Part shown: positions 13,034 to 17,113 of the stretch, in pieces
How positions within the stretch are numbered: the first letter of the stretch is position 1
Layout of the letters: every line of letters begins with the position of its first letter
Assembly (NCBI GenBank): GCA_050694055.1
Contig: JBOGWX010000078.1
Coordinates: 1-17,113, forward strand
Origin: WHSV01 sp050694055
GTDB taxonomy: Bacteria > Actinomycetota > CADDZG01 > WHSQ01
Direction of reading: 5' to 3'
Length of the DNA stretch: 17,113 nucleotides
The notes under the pieces: generated by a model
What the model was told of the DNA's origin: nothing
Seen by the model: only the letters and a program-made list of their open reading frames with translations
Database searches by the model: none
Position numbers and translations under genes: made by a program

Positions 13034-13050
13034 TGCGCGCTGTGCGCGCA
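13034..13050. repeat. GC-rich hairpin repeat, copy 2
   Basis: TGCGCGC-TGT-GCGCGCA, a seven-base stem with a three-base loop, differs from the copy at 10424-10440 only in one loop base. It lies in the 174-base non-coding gap between the HTH gene and the cupredoxin gene and could end transcription from either side. Confidence 0.65.
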
Positions 13051-13106
13051 TCCGCACCGTCAAAGGGCAAAGGCGCGCACCCCCGTGGGTGACCGCCGGG
13101 CCCGCT

Positions 13107-13128
13107 CGGGTTCGCTCCGCTTAGCCCT
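13107..13128. repeat. 22-base direct repeat, copy 2
   Basis: Identical to 11357-11378. This copy covers the stop codon and last codons of the cupredoxin gene. Confidence 0.7.
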
Positions 13129-13522
13129 CGGGCACCAGGGTGCCGCTCATGGCTTCGCCGTGGACGTTGCAGATGAACTGCGTCTCCTCGTCGGGCATGG
13201 CGAAGCTCACCTCGGCCGATCCACCGCTCTCGACCGTGTCGGAGTCGAAACCGGCCTCCTCGCTGGAGAAGGTGTGGGGGTTGTCGCCGTCGTTGGTGAA
13301 GGTGACCGTGACCTCCTCGCCGGCGGGAGCGCTGATCTCGGCCGGGTCGAACGAGTTGTCCTGCGCGCTGAGCTCGATCGCCGCGCCACCACCACCGTTT
13401 CCGCCGTTGTCGCCGTTGTCGGCCGCGCCGTCCTCGTCGTCGCCGTTGCAGGCCGCCAGGGCGAGGGCGGCGAAGGTGAAGACCGCCAGCAGCTTCAACC
13501 AGGCGTTGGTGCGTCGCGTCAT
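13121..13522 (-). CDS. Cupredoxin (plastocyanin-like) lipoprotein
   Basis: This 133-residue precursor has an N-terminal signal with lipobox L22-A-A-C25, so it should be anchored by Cys25 on the outer face of the membrane. A Gly/Asp/Asn-rich linker (26-46) follows. The blue-copper domain covers 48-133. It starts IELSAQDNSFDPAEI and has GEEVTVTFTNDGDNPHTF with ligand His83, then FICNVHGEAM with Cys118, His121 and Met125. It is likely an electron carrier or copper-binding protein of the cell envelope. ATG 13522 is preceded by AGGAGG; the much longer upstream extension of the frame lacks support. It is divergent from the thiolase gene. Confidence 0.9.
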   Translation of the reverse strand: MTRRTNAWLKLLAVFTFAALALAACNGDDEDGAADNGDNGGNGGGGAAIELSAQDNSFDPAEISAPAGEEVTVTFTNDGDNPHTFSSEEAGFDSDTVESGGSAEVSFAMPDEETQFICNVHGEAMSGTLVPEG

Positions 13523-13670
13523 GGCTTCCTCCTCGTGGAGCGCGTGGGCGCTCGTGCGGGCGCTGGTTCGAGACTCAATACGGCTCGGCGGAGCGCGCCG
13601 GTTTGCGCGGTCTGCACATTTCTCAGCAGGTTTACGATATCGGTCGAACCCCCGAATCGAGGAGCCAGCA

Positions 13671-14834
13671 ATGCCCGAAGCAGTCATCGCCGCCGCCGCC
13701 CGCACACCGATCGGCCGGGCCAAGAAGGGCTCGTTCGTCGATGTCCGCCCCGACGACCTCATGGCCTTCGCCGTCGCCGCGGTGCTGAACAAGACCCCCG
13801 AGGTCGCCCCCGGCGAGGTCGTCGACGTCATGATCGGCTGTGGCTTCCCGGAGCAGAAGCAGGGCATGAACCTCGGACGGCGCGTCGCGCTGCTGGCGGG
13901 GCTCCCTGAGCACGTCCCCGGCACCACGGTCAACCGCTTCTGCGCCTCGAGCCTGCAGACCATCCGCATGGCCTTTCACGCCGTCCGCGCCGGCGAGGGC
14001 GACGTCTTCGTCGCCGGCGGGGTCGAGTCCATCAGCCAGGTAGACGGCTACCCCAAGGACATGGACGAGCTCCATCCCAAGCTGTTCGGCGACGACGCCG
14101 CCATCGCCAACGTCTACATCCCGATGGGCCTCACCGCCGAGAACGTCGCCGCGCGCTACGACGTGAGCCGCGACGACATGGACCGCTTCGCCCAGCGGAG
14201 CCAGGAACGGGCCGTCGCCGCCCAGAACAACGGCTTCTTCGCTCGGGAGATCTCCCCCTACCCCAAGGAGGACGGCACGGTCGTCGAGGCCGACGACGGT
14301 CCCCGGGCCTCGTCCACCTTCGAGAAGCTGCAGAGCCTGGAGCCGGCGTTCAAGCCCGACGGCGTCGTGACTGCGGGGAACTCGTGTCCGCTCAACGACG
14401 GGGCCGCCGCAGTGCTGGTGATGAGCGAGGAGCGCGCCGCGCAGCTCGGCGTCAGGCCCCTGGCTCGGATCGTCGCCTCGTCGGTGTCGGGCGTCGCTCC
14501 CGAGATCATGGGGGTCGGGCCGATCGAGGCGGTGCGCAAAGTGCTCAAGAGCGCCGGCATGTCGATCGACGACGTCGACGTCATGGAGCTCAACGAGGCG
14601 TTCGCCGCCCAGGTCCTGCCGGTGTGCCGTGAGCTCGGCATGGACCCGTTCAGCGACCGCTTCAACCCGAACGGCGGCGCCATCGCCCTGGGGCACCCCT
14701 ACGGCATGACCGGGGCCCGGATCATGAACACGCTGCTCAACGACCTCCAGAGCGCCGAGCAAACGGTCGGGCTCGAGACCATGTGCGTGGGCGGGGGTCA
14801 GGGCATGGCGATGGTCATCGAGCGCTTGAGCTGA
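13671..14834 (+). CDS. Thiolase (acetyl-CoA C-acyltransferase, FadA-like)
   Basis: At 387 residues this is full length for thiolase. The nucleophile Cys91 is in NRFCASS, the second active-site His is in ALGHPYGMTGAR, and the acid/base Cys is in CVGGGQG near the C-terminus; NEAFAAQ is also present. It cleaves 3-ketoacyl-CoA in beta-oxidation or condenses acetyl-CoA units. The sequence looks more FadA-like (degradative) than biosynthetic, but this cannot be settled by eye. ATG 13671 has GAGGAG six bases upstream, and the longer frame from 13140 is antisense to the cupredoxin gene. It appears monocistronic. After the stop, TACTA (14835-14839) and TAGTA (14846-14850) form a short inverted repeat. 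Confidence 0.93.
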   Translation: MPEAVIAAAARTPIGRAKKGSFVDVRPDDLMAFAVAAVLNKTPEVAPGEVVDVMIGCGFPEQKQGMNLGRRVALLAGLPEHVPGTTVNRFCASSLQTIRMAFHAVRAGEGDVFVAGGVESISQVDGYPKDMDELHPKLFGDDAAIANVYIPMGLTAENVAARYDVSRDDMDRFAQRSQERAVAAQNNGFFAREISPYPKEDGTVVEADDGPRASSTFEKLQSLEPAFKPDGVVTAGNSCPLNDGAAAVLVMSEERAAQLGVRPLARIVASSVSGVAPEIMGVGPIEAVRKVLKSAGMSIDDVDVMELNEAFAAQVLPVCRELGMDPFSDRFNPNGGAIALGHPYGMTGARIMNTLLNDLQSAEQTVGLETMCVGGGQGMAMVIERLS

Positions 14835-14891
14835 TACTAGAGGGGTAGTAAAGGCTCTCAAGGTCCAGTACAATTCCGCCGATTGAGACAC

Positions 14892-14920
14892 TTGTGTACT
14901 TGCGTCACAGGCCGTAACAT
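14892..14920 (+). promoter_or_regulatory. Promoter of the LPXTG protein gene
   Basis: TTGTGT (14892-14897) and TAACAT (14915-14920) are 17 bases apart and lie about 50 bases before the ATG at 14972. They are the best match in the gap after the thiolase gene. Confidence 0.45.
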
Positions 14921-14971
14921 TTGCCCGTCACGAGTATGGTGCCATCTGACTACGGACAGTGGGGGTTTCAC

Positions 14972-15526
14972 ATGACCAAGCGAACGACCTATCTGATCTT
15001 GGGGGCGCTGCTCGCGCTGGCGGCTATGGCCACGCCGGCGCTGGCGCAGACCACCGCTCCGACCAGCGTGTCGCTGAGCTACGAGGATCCCAACTTCGTG
15101 GGCACCGTCTCCTCGCCCAACCCCGACTGTGAGCCGGGCCGTAGCGTGACCCTGTTCGAGCGCCAGGTCGGCGGCGGCGCCGAGGCGGTCGGCTCCACCA
15201 CCAGCCAAGCGGGCGGCGACTTCTCGATTCCCCAGCCCGGAGCCGACGGTCAGTACTTCGTGACGGTCAGCGCCCGCCAGCTTCCCGATGGTTACGCGGC
15301 CGACAGTTGTGAAGCCGCGCAGTCCGAGACGGTGCCGGCCGGCAGCGGAATCCTCGGGGGCGCACAGGAGGACGACGATGACGACGACGCCGCTGCGGGC
15401 CTTCCCTTCACCGGCACTGCCGGGATCGTGGGCTTCACCGCCCTCGGCGCGCTGCTGGTCGGCGCCGGCCTGCTGATGGTGCGCCGCAACCGCGCCCGCT
15501 CCACCGCGTTTCGTTCCACCACCTAA
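14972..15526 (+). CDS. LPXTG-anchored cell-surface protein of unknown function
   Basis: This 184-residue precursor has a signal peptide, MTKRTTYLILGALLALAAMA, with cleavage likely after ATPALA. The mature part is a single small beta-rich domain (about 30-125). It has two Cys pairs' worth of residues (PDCEPG and DSCEAA) that could form one disulfide, and Ig-like strands such as RSVTLFERQV, GDFSIPQPGADGQYFVTVSA. An acidic run of Asp (about 131-137) follows. Then comes the sortase motif LPFTG (144-148), a hydrophobic helix and the basic tail VRRNRARS. A sortase should link it to the wall. The start at ATG 14972 gives the signal peptide directly; the ribosome site is a weak GGGGG. Confidence 0.85.
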   Translation: MTKRTTYLILGALLALAAMATPALAQTTAPTSVSLSYEDPNFVGTVSSPNPDCEPGRSVTLFERQVGGGAEAVGSTTSQAGGDFSIPQPGADGQYFVTVSARQLPDGYAADSCEAAQSETVPAGSGILGGAQEDDDDDDAAAGLPFTGTAGIVGFTALGALLVGAGLLMVRRNRARSTAFRSTT

Positions 15527-15535
15527 GGCTGGAAG

Positions 15536-16318
15536 CTAGCTCTTGATGACCACGGGCGTCCCCATCGGGACGCCCGTGAGCTTTCTCATGTCGTCGTTGA
15601 ACACGCGCACGCAGCCGTGGGAGACCTTGCGCCCCCGGTCGCCCGGGTTCGCGGTGCCGTGCACCGCAGCCCGGCCGCCCCCGGGCCAGTCGCTCAGCAC
15701 CGGCGAGAACCCACTGATGCCGAGCGCGTAGTTTCCGTAGGGGCCGGCCGGGCTCGGTTGCGGCACCTTGGCCCAGACGTAGTAGGTGCCCTTCGGCGTC
15801 GGGTACTGGTCCTCGCCCACGCCCACCTTGAAGCGCTGCACCCGCTTGCCGGCGCGGAAGTGCTCGAGCGTGTAGCGCGCCAGATCGATCTCGATCCGGT
15901 GACGCAGCTTGACCACGCGCACCTGGTTCTTCTCGACCCAGGCGGTCGAGCCGTTGGGGCGCTCCGGGAGCAGGACCTCGAGCCACAGCCCCTCGTCGGT
16001 CGCGCGGGCCTCGGTGACGAGCAGGACGAGGCGCTGGTCGAGCGGGTTGGTCGTGTCCAGCTTGTGCCACGGGCTCAAATGCTGGGGTCGGTTGTACACC
16101 TTGAGCTTGGGGGCCTTCGTGGTGATTCCGTGGGCGCCGTCGGCGAAGCGCCGGGCTCGCCTCTTGGATCGATCCTCCGCGTCGGTCTCGACCGGCTCGA
16201 GCACCGGTTGCGGTTGCGTCCGCACTGAGGGGGCCGCCCGCTCTTCGCCGCCCGGCGCGCAGGCAGCAAGCAACAGCACCGTCACTACGCTCAGCCATCG
16301 AAGCCGCATCACGGCCAT
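15536..16318 (-). CDS. L,D-transpeptidase (YkuD) lipoprotein
   Basis: This 260-residue precursor has a lipoprotein signal, RLRWLSVVTVLLLAAC, so it is exported and membrane-anchored. A linker and an SH3-like region follow (KLKVYNRPQHL, WLEVLLPERPNGSTAWVEKN). The YkuD domain then runs from IEIDLARYTLEHF through VGVGEDQYPTPKGTYYV and AAVHGTANPG to VSHGCVRVFNDDM with the nucleophile Cys236. It forms 3-3 cross-links in peptidoglycan or attaches wall proteins. The start is at ATG 16318 or ATG 16309, both just before the signal peptide; the frame upstream to 16405 lies over the divergent phosphatase gene. Confidence 0.92.
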   Translation of the reverse strand: MAVMRLRWLSVVTVLLLAACAPGGEERAAPSVRTQPQPVLEPVETDAEDRSKRRARRFADGAHGITTKAPKLKVYNRPQHLSPWHKLDTTNPLDQRLVLLVTEARATDEGLWLEVLLPERPNGSTAWVEKNQVRVVKLRHRIEIDLARYTLEHFRAGKRVQRFKVGVGEDQYPTPKGTYYVWAKVPQPSPAGPYGNYALGISGFSPVLSDWPGGGRAAVHGTANPGDRGRKVSHGCVRVFNDDMRKLTGVPMGTPVVIKS

Positions 16319-16342
16319 GGTAACCGTCAGGGGTACTCTCGC

Positions 16343-16948
16343 ATGAACCTGCACCCCCGGGCGCGGACCTATATCTTGAGGCCCGTGGACGACCCCCGCT
16401 TTCACATCCTCTTCGTGTGCACCGGCAACCAGTGCCGGAGCGCGCTCGCCGAGGTCATGACGCGCGCCCTCACCGCGGAGTTACCGGTCGAGGTGTCGTC
16501 GGCCGGGACGCACGCGGTCCACCCCACCCCGTCGCCGGCGGAGAGTCTGTGGGCCGCGACGATGCTCGGCTACGACCTGAACGCGCACTTGTCGCGCCCG
16601 CTCGAGGATGCGAAGCCGGAGGCCGCGGATCTCGTGATCGGCTTCGAACTCGGTCACGTCGCGACCGCGGTCGTGGATCGGGACGCCGACCGCACCAAGA
16701 CCTTTCTCCTGCCTCAACTGGTGCGCGAGCTGGAGAACCTCGACCCCGTGGCATCGGGAGACCCGGTCGTCGGGGCGCGGGCGCAGGTCGCCGCGGCGCA
16801 CGACCGGCGAGGCTCGGCCCCCCCGATGCTGGAAGACCAGATCGCCGACCCGATGGGCCGTTCGCCGCGCACTCACGAGGAAGCAGCTCGCACCATCGAA
16901 GCCCTCTGCCGCGCGCTGGTCGCCGGGCTCTTCCCCGGCCAACGCTGA
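16343..16948 (+). CDS. Low-molecular-weight protein-tyrosine-phosphatase family protein
   Basis: At 201 residues this has the P-loop FVCTGNQCRSALAEV (Cx5RS; nucleophile Cys26 and Arg32). The general-acid region IADPMGRSPRTHEEA with its Asp is near the C-terminus, and helices follow as in LMW-PTP. VSSAGTHAV and LNAHLSRPL are further family landmarks. These enzymes dephosphorylate tyrosines on cell-wall or capsule kinases; related proteins reduce arsenate, but the neighbours give no arsenic link. ATG 16343 has AGGGG nine bases upstream. A GTG at 16385 would place the Cys at residue 12, the usual position, and is a fair alternative. It is divergent from the transpeptidase gene 24 bases away. Confidence 0.88.
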   Translation: MNLHPRARTYILRPVDDPRFHILFVCTGNQCRSALAEVMTRALTAELPVEVSSAGTHAVHPTPSPAESLWAATMLGYDLNAHLSRPLEDAKPEAADLVIGFELGHVATAVVDRDADRTKTFLLPQLVRELENLDPVASGDPVVGARAQVAAAHDRRGSAPPMLEDQIADPMGRSPRTHEEAARTIEALCRALVAGLFPGQR

Positions 16949-16973
16949 CCACTGGCTCCAAATCGACTCGACC

Positions 16974-17004
16974 GTGGCATATTGCCAACACAGTGGCATA
17001 GACT
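16974..17004 (+). promoter_or_regulatory. Operator and likely leaderless promoter of the AbrB-type gene
   Basis: TGGCA-TAT-TGCCA at 16975-16987 is a perfect palindrome. GTGGCATA recurs at 16974-16981 and 16993-17000. A -10 candidate TAGACT at 16999-17004 lies eight bases before the ATG, overlapping the second site. No ribosome site is visible, which suggests a very short leader. Self-repression by the AbrB-type product is inferred. Confidence 0.5.
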
Positions 17005-17012
17005 CAAGATCT

Positions 17013-17113
17013 ATGACACATTCGATAGAAGATGCCAGAGTCCTGCGGCTGAGCGCGCAGGGTCGCACGGTGATTCCGGCCGACTTCCGCCGGGCCCTGG
17101 GGGTGCGGGAAGG
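17013..17113 (+). CDS. SpoVT/AbrB-type antitoxin or regulator (partial, 3' end outside window)
   Basis: The visible 33 residues contain LSAQGRTVIPADFRRALGV, the swapped-hairpin DNA-binding motif of AbrB/MazE-like antitoxins (G-R-x-x-IP-x-x-x-R). Such proteins usually repress their own operon, and many are paired with a PIN toxin downstream, which would lie beyond the right edge. ATG 17013 fits both the domain start and the promoter. Confidence 0.8.
   Translation, partial: MTHSIEDARVLRLSAQGRTVIPADFRRALGVRE

Noticed and set aside
10424..13050. CRISPR or regularly spaced repeats
   Set aside because: There are only two copies of each short repeat and no regular spacing.
13140..13670. Long 5' extension of the thiolase reading frame (564 residues in all)
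   Set aside because: It is antisense to the well-supported cupredoxin lipoprotein gene; the thiolase begins at ATG 13671 with a good ribosome site.
13632..14891. 419-residue minus-strand open frame over the thiolase
   Set aside because: Composition (His/Asp/Val/Gly-rich) is that of an antisense shadow, and the thiolase on the other strand has full catalytic motifs.

Overview
The window looks like a chromosomal piece of a high-GC, Gram-positive-type bacterium, most likely a deep-branching actinobacterium, though the lineage cannot be fixed from sequence alone. Support comes from the GC-rich coding, GTG/TTG starts, short or absent mRNA leaders, lipoproteins with LAAC lipoboxes, a C-terminal LPFTG sortase signal and an actinobacterial-looking HTH protein. 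There are no rRNA or tRNA genes and no CRISPR array.

Region 1 (1-7361) is a polyol-uptake and catabolism locus. On the minus strand, gutM, srlA (IIC), a free-standing IIC2 domain, a free-standing IIB domain, srlB (IIA) and a dedicated HPr form a tight operon for a glucitol-family PTS. Next to it lie an IspD-family cytidylyltransferase and a small zinc-ribbon protein on the plus strand. On the minus strand follow a Cof-type HAD phosphatase and a coupled trio: a SAF-domain dehydrogenase (COG4091-like), and the E1-alpha and E1-beta subunits of a thiamine-dependent 2-oxoacid/acetoin dehydrogenase (beta runs off the left edge). Similar TTCACA/TGTGAA elements lie upstream of both minus-strand operons, suggesting one regulon. 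A plausible reading is that a polyol is imported and phosphorylated, then oxidised and cleaved, with the IspD-like enzyme acting on the polyol phosphate. The substrate is not identifiable, and this combination is the best candidate here for an undescribed pathway.

Region 2 (7362-13120) is an accessory scrap-yard. An ISL3-type insertion sequence abuts a HAD phosphatase that has lost its catalytic N-terminus. An intact HTH-MntA/HepT toxin-antitoxin pair follows, with what looks like a leaderless promoter overlapping an inverted repeat. Then come a PIN-toxin C-terminal remnant joined to a truncated beta-helix protein, a FitAB/VapBC-type pair whose PIN toxin is broken, and an apparently intact HicA-like plus HTH two-gene module. 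Two short repeat families (a GC-rich hairpin and a 22-bp repeat) recur in this region.

Region 3 (13121-17113) is more GC-rich and looks like ordinary chromosome: a cupredoxin lipoprotein, a thiolase, an LPXTG surface protein, an L,D-transpeptidase lipoprotein, a low-molecular-weight tyrosine phosphatase family protein, and the start of an AbrB-type antitoxin cut by the right edge.
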